From Halorussus halophilus (lineage in GTDB: Archaea > Halobacteriota > Halobacteria > Halobacteriales > Haladaptataceae): 64,000 bases of DNA. How positions within the stretch are numbered: the first letter of the stretch is position 1; the number at the start of each line of letters is the position of its first letter. Where the stretch lies: contig NZ_CP044525.1 of the NCBI RefSeq assembly GCF_008831545.1, positions 155,257 to 219,256 of the forward strand. The letters run 5' to 3'. Made by a program: the position numbers and the translations under genes. This document shows, piece by piece, positions 36,170 to 45,067 of this stretch. Below the pieces are notes generated by a model. That model searched no databases. It saw only the letters and a program-made list of their open reading frames with translations, and had not been told where the DNA came from.

Positions 36170-36739
36170 ATGACTTGGCCTGAATTCGACGTTCATCCGA
36201 ATCCAGAGGAGTATGTAACCACCTACGATTTCATGGAATTACCGACGACGAGTGCAGACCACCGATTTGAGGTACGTGTGGAGAAAGTGGCCGAGTTTTC
36301 TCAAACCCATCCGGGAACGTTCTGCATCTCGCTTACTAATACGGGTACCGAAACACTTCGGACGATGTTTGGTATTACACCACCATTCTCTCGGTACTTT
36401 GGCACAAATCAGTCTGATAAGCAACTCGTAGTTATTCCTCTCCATTCCCGCGATACAAGCGTAAACAAAGAGCGACTCGTGCCAGACGAACCACCATGGC
36501 GAGCCGTGGAGGACTTCGATATCCCGCAAGTTGGTACCACTATAATCTTAGATGCAGGCGAGTCTGTTTCCGACGAGTACGCCATTCTTCTGCCAACTGG
36601 TTTGACCTCAGAGTATCATTCTGGGCAGTACCAATTCTCGGATCAGGTGAAATTCCAGTTGCCCGATGAAGAACGGTTAAACAATAAATTCGAATGGTCG
36701 TTTACTGTCGAGATTGAGCCTCAGTCGAAGGTCAATTAG
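36170..36739 (+). CDS. Hypothetical protein
   Basis: Family not recognised. The 189 residues are predicted mostly beta, with alternating hydrophobic patterns in FEVRVEKVAEF, TFCISLTNTGTETLR and QVKFQLPDEE. This resembles an immunoglobulin-like or DUF-type beta-sandwich. There is no signal peptide, membrane helix or cysteine motif. ATG 36170 is supported by the promoter spacing and by the FDVHPNPEEY start. Its stop overlaps the 3' end of the convergent serine protease gene by four bases. Base composition is lower in GC than the surroundings. Confidence 0.55.
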   Translation: MTWPEFDVHPNPEEYVTTYDFMELPTTSADHRFEVRVEKVAEFSQTHPGTFCISLTNTGTETLRTMFGITPPFSRYFGTNQSDKQLVVIPLHSRDTSVNKERLVPDEPPWRAVEDFDIPQVGTTIILDAGESVSDEYAILLPTGLTSEYHSGQYQFSDQVKFQLPDEERLNNKFEWSFTVEIEPQSKVN

Positions 36740-37926
36740 GGTGTCGTCGTAAGGTTCCACCGCTGTTCGATTTCTGCGAGGATGGTCGCTTTCGACTTTC
36801 CGCCGTAGTCGCTCTTATGTATTCCTGCGATTTCCGCTGTGTCTGAGTCTGAGTCAAGAAGCCGGAAGTGCGGTCCACCAGAGTCTCCGCCTTCATTGTC
36901 CGCTTTGGTGAGGAAGTAGGTGTCGTTCGTATTCGTGACTGCCCCTTCTTTTAGGCCTGAACCGAGTCCTTGTTTCTTGAGTGGGTCTCCGTTCTGTGCA
37001 GCGTCTTCCAACCAATCTTTTTGCACAGTTCCGCCGATGTTTGGCCCACGGTAGTTGTCGTCCCCGGTATCTGCGAACCCGCCGTATGTGCTGATTCCAC
37101 CTGTCGTCCGAATCATCGCAGCATCAAACTCGGAACCGTGTTTGAAATAATCCAAATCTGTTGCCCCAATGTAGTTGGGATCGCTCTCACCGGGGGCGTT
37201 CTGCGCACCAGGTTGGTAGCAGCGTGGTCCGTGGTTCGAGACAACATGGCCACAGGTCAACAGTGCCATCTCTTCGTCCTTATTATCCCACACCGGTGTT
37301 CCGAGTGTCGCAGGGCCTTCAGTGGTGCCAAAGGTCGCGGCTGCCCCAGCAGGGACACCGGGATTTCGGTATCTGTACTCGTACCACTGTTCTTGTTCCG
37401 GGGAGCGAACCACCTTGATTGGGACAGGGGGAACCTCTTCGGCGACTTCGGTCCCGCGCCCAGCGATGCCAGACATATTGGCTGGCAGGGTTTCTTTCAC
37501 ATCACTGAGGGGAACGGAAACTTCGGCATTCGCAACTTCTTCGCGTTCCTCATACGGGTAATGAACAACGATTTGGCTTTGACTTCCGGAGTGTCCCTTG
37601 ACGTGTCGAACCGTCGCAGAGATGCTGCGGTGTGGTTCAGAGGAAACAGTTGGGAGCTGTTGTTCAAGTTGGCGTCGAGCGTCGTGTGCTCCATCTATCT
37701 GCACCCACACTGACCGCGGGATTGACCCGTAGACAGGTTCCCGAACCGGGGCAGCGTTGTTATGCCGCACTTCGTCTGGATTCGTAACCCGCAGACTGTA
37801 CAATCTGGGCACTTCGTCTTCCGGATTACCGGTAACCGATGCGAGCGCGTCTTTCGTCATGAATTTCAACGCGGCTCCTGAAACCCCAAGACTGGAAAGT
37901 GCCGAGAGGAATCGCCGTCGCCCCAT
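36736..37926 (-). CDS. Tat-exported chymotrypsin-fold serine protease
   Basis: Secreted S1-like protease of 396 residues. The N-terminus GRRRFLSALSSLGVSGAAL is a twin-arginine signal. The catalytic triad can be seen in order: H227 in LLTCGHVVS, D268 in SEFDAAMI and S349 in NEGGDSGGPHF. Residues about 40-190 form a propeptide-like or accessory region before the protease domain. It probably works outside the cell. It converges with the 36170 gene and lies between an integrase and a transposase, so it may have been acquired with them. Confidence 0.82.
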   Translation of the reverse strand: MGRRRFLSALSSLGVSGAALKFMTKDALASVTGNPEDEVPRLYSLRVTNPDEVRHNNAAPVREPVYGSIPRSVWVQIDGAHDARRQLEQQLPTVSSEPHRSISATVRHVKGHSGSQSQIVVHYPYEEREEVANAEVSVPLSDVKETLPANMSGIAGRGTEVAEEVPPVPIKVVRSPEQEQWYEYRYRNPGVPAGAAATFGTTEGPATLGTPVWDNKDEEMALLTCGHVVSNHGPRCYQPGAQNAPGESDPNYIGATDLDYFKHGSEFDAAMIRTTGGISTYGGFADTGDDNYRGPNIGGTVQKDWLEDAAQNGDPLKKQGLGSGLKEGAVTNTNDTYFLTKADNEGGDSGGPHFRLLDSDSDTAEIAGIHKSDYGGKSKATILAEIEQRWNLTTTP

Positions 37927-38244
37927 CTTTGATAACTTGTCTGTGCCGTTCTTCGAACCGCGGTTTATTTCCCTATCTATACATGAAGAAAAATATTGAG
38001 AACCATTATAAAACTATCTTAAATATAGTTACATTATCTGGGCTAGTGTCCTAGCAATGGCCCCAGTTGTTCCAATCACGAAATCAACTCAGTAGATCTA
38101 AGGGGCACCGTCTAGCTTAACTTCTGCGCAGAGGAGCGTCTTGTATGGACACAACCGTTACAACCTGTTCACTTCTCAAACTGCGCTAACTAGACAACGC
38201 CACCCAAGGTTTCGAATAGATTTACCGTGTAGAATCAAGTAGAG
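37927..38244. other. Region upstream of protease and transposase
   Basis: About 320 AT-rich bases. It holds the divergent promoter area of the protease (an AATAAACC-like box on the minus strand near 37963-37970) and the unresolved left end of the DDE transposase element. No gene is supported. Confidence 0.35.
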
Positions 38245-39852
38245 ATGGAAGCTCGGGTCGGACGATTAACTGACGCATATCTTGTTGGAATCGAACTGCG
38301 AAACCGAATTCAAAGAGGACAATCTCTTTCCGAAGTACTTCAAGCAGTTGATGGCCCGTTCGACAGGCTCGACGATGGCTATCCAGAGTGGCATCCCGCA
38401 TCCTTCTCATTCCATGGAGTACTCAAGTTGTTTCTCTACCGCGAAATAACCGGCGACAGCTATCGAGCGTTGACCCGGCAACCAGAACTCGCGGCAGTAT
38501 GCGGGCTTGATCGACTCCCTAGTGAATCAGTTCTTTCGCGGACGTGGCGCAATCGTTTCGACGAGGGAGTTTGTGAGTTCATTACGACAGCCGCTCATTA
38601 TCTCGTCAAAGAAATCCACGACGAAGACCTCTCCGTTCGAACCGTCCGACCGAAAGAAGAGGTACTCCATCCACGTAAAGATTCCGAGGCGTGCCCTGCC
38701 GAGGAAAAAGAAGCAACCGCCGAAGACGAGTTCACAGATGAGAACATCCAGCGAACGACGCGTCTTGCTCGTGACCATGGCTTTGACGGGTTCGATTCTA
38801 ACCGTGCTGACAATGCGACATACGAAGATACGCGGTTTTTCGAGTTACAGACGTTCATGGGGATGGTCGGTTGCGGCACCGCACAAGGAGCAGCGCGCTT
38901 CCAGTATCGCCGAGGTGCAGAGTACGGTCCCCACGGCGATACCCACCTTCGAGCAGTAAAACAGTTCGACCCTGAGAACCTCATCGCGGGATTCGACACT
39001 GCGACAGATCACGTTCTTTCGGCTATCGCCTCTGAAACAGCGTTTCGTCGTCCAGTCACGGTGGCAATCGACATTACGACCGTGCCCTACTACGGGGACG
39101 TGGAGGGAATGTCGATGGTGAGCGGGACGAAAGACGGCGACGGCAGAGCGTTCAAATTTGCCACACTCTCAATTGTTGGTCGGAATATCCCGCTTGTACT
39201 TGCCGTCGAGCCGGTGCGGGAAAGTTCACCGTGGGACGAGAATCCGTCGAATCGAATCCATCGCACTGTCCGGCGGTTGGTCTTACGGGTGAAAGACCAC
39301 GTGCCGATTGGGACCGTACTGTGCGACCGGGAGTTTGATTCGATGCGAGTCTTTCAGACGCTCTCGAATCTGGGCGTGAACTACCTCATTCCGAAGCGCA
39401 TTTCCAGTACAGAACGGACCGTCATCGAGCGGATGGAAACAGACGGACAAGATGTTGCCGTCGAATCGGCGTCTGTCGATGTGGAAGCTGGTTCCCACCC
39501 GATGCAGTTTCTCTACGTCCCGTCTACGAAGGGTGACGGGACGGCAGTATTCGCCACGAACGTTCGGGTCGGTCCGGAGGAAGCGGAGTCGTTCTGTCGT
39601 CGATATAGTCGCCGCTGGCAGATTGAGAATGGCTATAAATCGATCAAACACGATTTCCTTGCGAAGACCTCCTCGAAAGACTATCGCGTCCGCTTGTTCT
39701 ATTTTGTCTTCGCAGCCCTACTCTACAACATCTGGCGGCTCACCGATTTTCTGTTGAAAACAAGTGTCGATGGCGAGATGGATTACGCTCCCGTCCTGAC
39801 GGCTGGGGAATGTGTCGAACTGGTTTCGGCAGCGCTGGTGCCGCCTGACTGA
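38245..39852 (+). CDS. DDE transposase (ISH3/IS4-like)
   Basis: Transposase of 535 residues with an intact acidic triad: D276 (VTVAIDITTVPYYGD), D361 (GTVLCDREFDS) and E461 (RRWQIENGYKSIKHDF). The YRRW-to-Y(2)K layout after the third acid and the C-terminal RLFYFVFAALLYNIWRL resemble haloarchaeal ISH3-type and IS4-like enzymes. There is an acidic linker at residues 140-170. The frame is full-length, so the element may be mobile, but clean terminal inverted repeats were not found by eye on either side. Confidence 0.85.
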   Translation: MEARVGRLTDAYLVGIELRNRIQRGQSLSEVLQAVDGPFDRLDDGYPEWHPASFSFHGVLKLFLYREITGDSYRALTRQPELAAVCGLDRLPSESVLSRTWRNRFDEGVCEFITTAAHYLVKEIHDEDLSVRTVRPKEEVLHPRKDSEACPAEEKEATAEDEFTDENIQRTTRLARDHGFDGFDSNRADNATYEDTRFFELQTFMGMVGCGTAQGAARFQYRRGAEYGPHGDTHLRAVKQFDPENLIAGFDTATDHVLSAIASETAFRRPVTVAIDITTVPYYGDVEGMSMVSGTKDGDGRAFKFATLSIVGRNIPLVLAVEPVRESSPWDENPSNRIHRTVRRLVLRVKDHVPIGTVLCDREFDSMRVFQTLSNLGVNYLIPKRISSTERTVIERMETDGQDVAVESASVDVEAGSHPMQFLYVPSTKGDGTAVFATNVRVGPEEAESFCRRYSRRWQIENGYKSIKHDFLAKTSSKDYRVRLFYFVFAALLYNIWRLTDFLLKTSVDGEMDYAPVLTAGECVELVSAALVPPD

Positions 39853-40352
39853 GCGTCTGAGGGATATTCAGCTAGCTATCTGTGAGTGGCAACACTGAAG
39901 AAAGGGTCTGAAATCTCTTCAATTGTGGATAAGTACTGAGACTTCGCTAGTTATCCCCGCGACTAAGGAACGGATTTGAGGTATTTGATGCCGATTCGCC
40001 ACAAAACCCACCCAAATTTATGCCATCCTCCGAAACTGTGACTGGACCTTAGTCCGGGGGTGGCAAGAGGACCGATTGAGCCGACAGAACTCGATGTTCC
40101 GTATCGTCTCAACGAACGCGCAACCGACCGAAACACCGACTACGAGTTCACCCACGACCGGTTCCCAGCGTCTGGCGAATACGTCCGAAGCTACTCCACG
40201 GGGACTGGTTTTATTACTCGGCGGTATGAGCACACACCGTATGGTACGCACGCAGTGCACCGTAGGTCGAGCGGTGGGTCTAGCCGCTCGTGACCACCAT
40301 GACGGCGACGGAATCACGACACGAATCCAGTACACCGGTTCGGAGGCGACGC
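39853..40352. other. No clear gene between transposase and RidA
   Basis: Two overlapping short frames (40060-40293 and 40076-40366) show no recognisable features. The first half is AT-rich like the island, and the second half returns to high GC. The boundary of the mobile region is probably here. An FITRRYEHTP-type fragment near 40210-40240 may be the tail of a truncated gene, but this is weak. Confidence 0.35.
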
Positions 40353-40754
40353 ATGGAAGAGATTAGTACCGACGCCGCGCCGCCGAGCATCGGCCCGTTC
40401 TCGCAGGGCGTTCGCGACGGCGACCGCATCTACGTTTCCGGACAGGGGCCAGTTGACCCCGACTCGGGCGACATCGTCGGCGACACCATCGAAGAACAGA
40501 CCGCGCGCACCCTAGAGAACGTCGAGGCAGTACTGACGGCGGCGGGCCTGTCGCTCGACGACGTGGTGAAGGCGACCGTCTTCGTACAGGACATGGACGA
40601 CTACGACGCCATCAACGATGTGTACGCAGACTACATGTCTGCGCCGTATCCTGCCCGAAGCGCGGTTCAAGTCGAAGACCTCCCCATCGACATCGGCGTC
40701 GAGATCGAAGTAGTCGCGACCGCCCGCGACTCGAAAGCGGGGTCGGGGGCGTGA
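40353..40754 (+). CDS. ridA: RidA-family enamine/imine deaminase
   Basis: Small trimeric enzyme that hydrolyses reactive enamines and imines, notably 2-aminoacrylate released by PLP lyases. Motifs include GPFSQGVRDGDRIYVSGQGP, the TARTLENVEAVL helix and the C-terminal region PARSAVQVEDLP, where the Arg binds substrate carboxylate, then VEIEVVAT. The ATG at 40353 (MEEIST) is chosen because the longer frame adds non-homologous residues. It sits seven bases before a glucose-dehydrogenase-like gene and near a SelA/DgaE-like PLP lyase, the kind of enzyme whose intermediates RidA clears. Confidence 0.9.
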   Translation: MEEISTDAAPPSIGPFSQGVRDGDRIYVSGQGPVDPDSGDIVGDTIEEQTARTLENVEAVLTAAGLSLDDVVKATVFVQDMDDYDAINDVYADYMSAPYPARSAVQVEDLPIDIGVEIEVVATARDSKAGSGA

Positions 40755-40761
40755 CCGATCG

Positions 40762-41835
40762 ATGAGAGCTATCGCGGTCCGACGCGACCAGTCTGACCCA
40801 CAATTACTCGACGTGCCGAAACCCACGCCAGAGTCTGGTGAGGCGCTAGTTCGAACGCTCCGCGTCGGCATCGACGGCACCGATCACGAGGTCATCGAGG
40901 GTAACCACGGCGGCTTTCCCGGCGACGCCGATTACCAGATACTCGGCCACGAAGCGGTCGGCGTCGTCGAGGAGCCGAATGGGACCCGATTCGACGCGGG
41001 AGACCTCGTCGTGCCGGCGGTTCGACGGCCGTCGGACCCGGAGGCCGACAATCGGTACTTCGAACGCGGCGAACCGGACATGGCCCCGGACGGCCAGTAC
41101 GTCGAACGCGGCATCGTCGGCGAGCACGGCTACATGGCCGACTACTTCACCAGCCACGAATCGTTCCTCCTCGGTGTGCCCGACGCGTTCGCCGAAACCG
41201 GCTTCCTCGTCGAACCTATCAGCAATACCGAGAAGGCCCTCGAACACGCCTACGCCAGTAGGTCGGCGTTCGAGTGGCAGCCTGAATCTGCGATGGTGCT
41301 GGGGAACGGCCCGCTCGGTCTCCTGACGCTGGCGATGCTGGTCGAGAGCGACGACTTCGAGCGCTGCTACTGTCTCGGCCGGCGCGACAGGCCCGACCCG
41401 ACGGTCGAGATAATCGAACGTCTCGGCGCGACCTACGTCGATTCACGCGAGACGCCGCTCGCAGACGTGCCGGACGCCTACGAACCGATGGACTTCGTCT
41501 ACGAGGCGACGGGCTACGCGCCCCACGCCTTCGAGACCATCGAGGCGCTCGCGCCGAACGGTGTCGGCGCGCTGTTGGGCATCCCGTCAGACGGGAGCGT
41601 CGAGTTGGACGGTGGGCGCCTCCACCGAGAGCTAGTGCTAGAGAACAAAGCACTCGTGGGAAGCGTCAACTCGAACGTCGCCCAGTACGAGGCGGCCACG
41701 GAGTCGCTCGCCTCGTTCCCCGACTGGTTCACCGACGCGCTCGTAACCGGAATCCACGGCCCCGAGGAGGTCGAGCAGGCGTTCGAGACGGGCGACAACG
41801 TCATCAAGAGCGTCGTCGAATTCGACGCTGTGTAG
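40762..41835 (+). CDS. Glucose/aldose 1-dehydrogenase-like MDR enzyme
   Basis: Zinc-dependent medium-chain dehydrogenase of 357 residues, the size of haloarchaeal glucose dehydrogenase. The catalytic zinc ligands fall at matching positions: D38 (GIDGTD), H63 and E64 (LGHEAVG), and E151 (VEPISNTEKA). The nucleotide site is GNGPLGL near 185. Haloarchaeal members oxidise D-glucose at C1 with NAD(P). With the deacetylase, RidA and DgaE-like genes nearby, an amino sugar such as glucosamine is a plausible substrate, giving glucosaminate. It shares an operon with ridA. Confidence 0.85.
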   Translation: MRAIAVRRDQSDPQLLDVPKPTPESGEALVRTLRVGIDGTDHEVIEGNHGGFPGDADYQILGHEAVGVVEEPNGTRFDAGDLVVPAVRRPSDPEADNRYFERGEPDMAPDGQYVERGIVGEHGYMADYFTSHESFLLGVPDAFAETGFLVEPISNTEKALEHAYASRSAFEWQPESAMVLGNGPLGLLTLAMLVESDDFERCYCLGRRDRPDPTVEIIERLGATYVDSRETPLADVPDAYEPMDFVYEATGYAPHAFETIEALAPNGVGALLGIPSDGSVELDGGRLHRELVLENKALVGSVNSNVAQYEAATESLASFPDWFTDALVTGIHGPEEVEQAFETGDNVIKSVVEFDAV

Positions 41836-41890
41836 GGTCGGTGGCAGTCGAGGAGATAGACTTCACTCGTTATTCAGGGCGGGGAGGATG

Positions 41891-43102
41891 TCAAGCTTCG
41901 GCCTGCGCGACGATTCGCTCGACGGCGTACTCGGCTTCATCGTCGGTGAGACACATTGGGTTGACCGTGAACTCGCTCGCGGGGAGCGCGTCCGCGCCGA
42001 CGAACACGCGCGGTTCCTCGCGCCGAAGGCCGCCAACCACGTCGGTCGCCGAGACGCCGGCAACATTGGCATCCACTGAGACAATTACTTCGGGAGCGAC
42101 GGCCGTCTTGTCGTCGGCCGTCAGCGAGGTGTCGAATCCCGAAACGGCTTCGAGGTCCGCCGCGATTCGCCGCGAGCGTTCGAGCCATTCCTCGACGAGG
42201 GCGTCGTGGTCCTCCTCGACGAACAGTTCGAGCGCGCGAATCAGACCGACGAGTTCCTCCTTGCCAACCTTCATCGGGCGGCCGATTCCCTGCCGTGGGA
42301 CGCCGCCGAGTCTGTCGGGGTCCACGAGTTCGCGCGCGGGTTCCCACACCTGCTCGGCGGCGTGCATGTCGAGATGCTGGGCGGCGACGGACCGGATGAG
42401 GTCGTCTCGCCCAGCGAGGATGCCGGTCGTCTGCGGGCCGCGAATCGCCTTCCCGCCGCTGAACGCGACGAGGTCCGCCCCGGCGTCGACGAACGCCTCG
42501 AAGTTGCTCGGCGGCGGGAGTTCGGCGGCGGCGTCCACGATAACCGGAACGCCGTGGTCGTGAGCGACATCGCAGACCACATCGAGTGGCGGTTCCGTGT
42601 AAGACTTCTCGACGTAAGCGACCGCTGCGGTGTCCTCGCCGATAGCGTCGGCTATCTCCCACGGTTCGACGTTGCGAGACCCGGTGCCGAGGTGCTTGTC
42701 GTTGCTGCCGACGTCCACGATGGTTGCGCCAGCGGCGCGGAGCGCGTGGTCGTAGCCGGTGCGGTGCGTGCGTGGCATCACGATTTCGTCGGCGAGACCC
42801 TCGGTGTCGGGGAGACGGGCCATCGCGCCGAGGTCGTCGCCCGCGATGCAGGCGGCCGCGCCGAGTGCGAGCGCGCTCGACGCGCCGGACGCGACGTAGC
42901 CCGCGTCTGCGCTGGTGACGTCCGCTATCAGTTCGCTCGCTCTGGCCTGCAGGTCCGAGAGGCGCACGAACGCTTCAGACGCGCGAGCCATCGCCTTGAC
43001 GGCCTCCGGCCGAATGCGACTGCCGCCGATGCGGGTCTTGGTCCCCGTGGCGTTGACCACGTGTGGGACGCCCAACTCCTCGTAGATGGTCCGAGATGGC
43101 AT
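41891..43102 (-). CDS. SelA/DgaE-like PLP-dependent lyase
   Basis: Fold-type I PLP enzyme of 403 residues of the SelA-like group that includes D-glucosaminate-6-phosphate ammonia-lyase (DgaE). The PLP lysine is K218 in AFSGGKAIRGPQ, and the phosphate/cofactor Asp is in VIVDAAAELPP (D190). The N-terminal VNATGTKTRIGGSR is the group's usual start. These enzymes eliminate ammonia or water from amino-polyol acids. Here a non-phosphorylated glucosaminate is a reasonable guess. It is divergent from the TIM-barrel gene and convergent with the dehydrogenase gene. Confidence 0.82.
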   Translation of the reverse strand: MPSRTIYEELGVPHVVNATGTKTRIGGSRIRPEAVKAMARASEAFVRLSDLQARASELIADVTSADAGYVASGASSALALGAAACIAGDDLGAMARLPDTEGLADEIVMPRTHRTGYDHALRAAGATIVDVGSNDKHLGTGSRNVEPWEIADAIGEDTAAVAYVEKSYTEPPLDVVCDVAHDHGVPVIVDAAAELPPPSNFEAFVDAGADLVAFSGGKAIRGPQTTGILAGRDDLIRSVAAQHLDMHAAEQVWEPARELVDPDRLGGVPRQGIGRPMKVGKEELVGLIRALELFVEEDHDALVEEWLERSRRIAADLEAVSGFDTSLTADDKTAVAPEVIVSVDANVAGVSATDVVGGLRREEPRVFVGADALPASEFTVNPMCLTDDEAEYAVERIVAQAEA

Positions 43103-43124
43103 ACGAACTTCTGGCGCGGCATGG

Positions 43125-43133
43125 GTTAAATAG
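43125..43133 (-). promoter_or_regulatory. TATA box for the PLP lyase gene
   Basis: CTATTTAAC on the minus strand lies about 27 nt before the ATG at 43102. Confidence 0.5.
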
Positions 43134-43275
43134 GTTCGGCGTTCCCCTGTGTTCGTTGTTCGTTCGAATTCCCGTTTCGAGACGCGATTGCCGACTCCGT
43201 TTCTCGCTCACTGCATTCTCTGGCCCACCGGTACGTTCAAGGTATCGGCACGGCCATCGCTAGCACGTCACGGCT

Positions 43276-44280
43276 ATGCCCGACATCGAAGCCGGTACGA
43301 GCTACTTCGGCGTACAGGACCCCGACCATGCGACGGCCGACCTGACGCGCTTCCGCGACGCTGGACTCGACGCGGTCCTCCACACGTTCAGCGAGCGCGA
43401 TCAGGCGTTCTACCGCGAGACGATGGCCGAAATCGTCGCGGCGAGTCACGAGCGGGGGTTGACTACCTACGTCAATCCGTGGGCAGTCGGCGGCGTCTTC
43501 GGCGGCGAAGAGTTCTCTCGATTCGTCGCGCAGAATCCCGACTCCCGTCAGGTTCTCAACACGGGCGAACGCGTCCCCGCCGCTTGTTTCAACGACCCAA
43601 CGTTCCGCGAATTTATGCGCGAGTGGACGCGGGATGCCGCCGGTCTCGGTGCGGACGTCCTCTTCTGGGACGAACCGCACTGGCACGACGTCCACTGGTA
43701 CGAAGACGGCTACCCCGACGACGTCTGGTGTTGTCGGTGCGAACACTGTCGGGAGTCGTACCGCGAGCGGTACGACGAACCGATGCCCGCGACCGAGACC
43801 GAGCGGGTTTCCCGGTTCCGCGAGGACTCGATGCTCGACTTCCTCGACGAACTGATGGCGCTGACTCACGAGGAGGGAGCGGAAAACGCCGTCTGTCTCA
43901 TGCCCACCCAGTCTGCCGACCACGGGCCGCGCGACTGGGCGCAGTTAGCCGCGAACGACCACATCGACGTGCTGGCGACCGACCCCTACTGGGCGGCGTT
44001 CACCGAGAACGCTGACCCCGGCGAGTACGTCGCCGAGTTCGGTGAGGAACTCGTCTCGGTCGCCGACGACCACGGGCTTCGCAGTCAGTTGTGGATTCAG
44101 GGGTTCGGCCTCTCGGGTGCGTCGGCGACGGACGACGTACGGGCCGCGACCCGGACCGCGCTCGACTGCGGCGCGGACAGCGTCTTCATGTGGGGCTACG
44201 ATGGCTGTCGAACCATCTCGGAGATTGCCTGCGAGGACCCGATGGCCGTGTGGAATGCGTATCTGGACGAGTTGCCGTAG
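43276..44280 (+). CDS. Predicted TIM-barrel glycoside-hydrolase-like protein
   Basis: Protein of 334 residues, apparently cytosolic. Alternating strand/helix segments suit a TIM barrel: TSYFGVQD, DAVLHTFS, LTTYVNPW, DVLFWDEPHWHD, DVLATDPYWA and SQLWIQGFG. The WDEPH segment offers an acidic residue at a strand end, as in glycoside hydrolases. WCCRCEHCRESY in the middle is a CxCxxC cluster shared in type with the 59475 protein. No exact family was recognised. Location among amino-sugar genes suggests a sugar-related hydrolase. Confidence 0.6.
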   Translation: MPDIEAGTSYFGVQDPDHATADLTRFRDAGLDAVLHTFSERDQAFYRETMAEIVAASHERGLTTYVNPWAVGGVFGGEEFSRFVAQNPDSRQVLNTGERVPAACFNDPTFREFMREWTRDAAGLGADVLFWDEPHWHDVHWYEDGYPDDVWCCRCEHCRESYRERYDEPMPATETERVSRFREDSMLDFLDELMALTHEEGAENAVCLMPTQSADHGPRDWAQLAANDHIDVLATDPYWAAFTENADPGEYVAEFGEELVSVADDHGLRSQLWIQGFGLSGASATDDVRAATRTALDCGADSVFMWGYDGCRTISEIACEDPMAVWNAYLDELP

Positions 44281-44293
44281 TTGGGAACAGACA

Positions 44294-45022
44294 CTACGTC
44301 ACGCGGTCGAGGACGCGACTCCAGACCGTCGGGAGGTGGTCCCACGAGAGCAGTCCCTCCGGTGCCCAGTGGGGAGCACAGTCCGTCGCGTACGCGAACG
44401 AACTGCCGTCGCCGTAGTCGCCCACCGCCAGAAACGGATCGTCTCGGACCGTCGCCCAGACTTCCGCGTCCGACTTCGCCGTCGTGCGATTGTAGCCGAG
44501 GACGTGAGGCCACTCTTCGGGGAGGTCCGCACCCGGCACGCCCTCATTTTGGGGCACCGCACCGTCCGGCGTCTCCACCCGGTCGTCTCCACTTGCAACT
44601 TCGACCGGCAACACCTCGGCAATCCGTGTCATTCCGTACCGGGCTTGGCCGCCCTTCCCCGCGAAACTCATGTAGCCGCCGACCATCCCGAGTGCGCCGC
44701 CGTCCCGTACCCACTCCGCGAGCAACGCACAGCGGTCCACGTCGGTGTCGCCGTCGGCGACCTGCTCAGTGATTTGGAGCGTATCCGCGCCGACGTCGCT
44801 CAGAATCACGAGGTCGTACTTGTCCAGTTCCGCTTTCGTTCTGGGAAACGACTCCGCCGCGACGTGACACGGTTGGTATGTCACCGAGGCGCCGATTGTC
44901 TCCAGCGTCGAGACGAACCGGTCCGCCGCCTCGCCGTACTGACTGTCCCGCAGTACGTTTCGGCCCTTGATTTCGAACTGTACCGTCACCCACGACTCGC
45001 CAGCGAGTAGGACGTTCGTCAT
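44294..45022 (-). CDS. Glutamine amidotransferase-like protein
   Basis: 242-residue protein similar to the uncharacterised GATase1-like family (PF07090 type), cytosolic. The N-terminal VLLAGESWVTVQFEIKG and the central DLVILSDVGADTLQI, ALLAEWVRDGGALGMVGGYMSF match the flavodoxin-like core. The catalytic Cys expected in a true amidotransferase nucleophile elbow is not obvious: the GGYMSFAGKGG turn has Met/Ser instead. Members are often near sugar-catabolism genes and may bind rather than hydrolyse. It converges on the TIM-barrel gene and has its own TATA box. Confidence 0.72.
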   Translation of the reverse strand: MTNVLLAGESWVTVQFEIKGRNVLRDSQYGEAADRFVSTLETIGASVTYQPCHVAAESFPRTKAELDKYDLVILSDVGADTLQITEQVADGDTDVDRCALLAEWVRDGGALGMVGGYMSFAGKGGQARYGMTRIAEVLPVEVASGDDRVETPDGAVPQNEGVPGADLPEEWPHVLGYNRTTAKSDAEVWATVRDDPFLAVGDYGDGSSFAYATDCAPHWAPEGLLSWDHLPTVWSRVLDRVT

Positions 45023-45046
45023 CGTTCTGCGACTCGGACGCTCGTG

Positions 45047-45056
45047 TTATAATTAT
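45047..45056 (-). promoter_or_regulatory. TATA box for the GATase-like gene
   Basis: AATTATAAC on the minus strand lies about 28 nt before the ATG at 45022. It sits in the 45-base gap after the deacetylase gene. Confidence 0.5.
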
Positions 45057-45067
45057 GTCGCCGACCC

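Noticed and set aside
38034..39960. Terminal inverted repeats of the DDE transposase element
   Set aside because: Only short chance matches (7 bases or fewer) were found between flanks by eye, so element ends are left undefined.
40060..40366. Two short plus-strand frames before ridA
   Set aside because: They overlap each other, neither has recognisable features or a promoter, and the ridA start is clear downstream.
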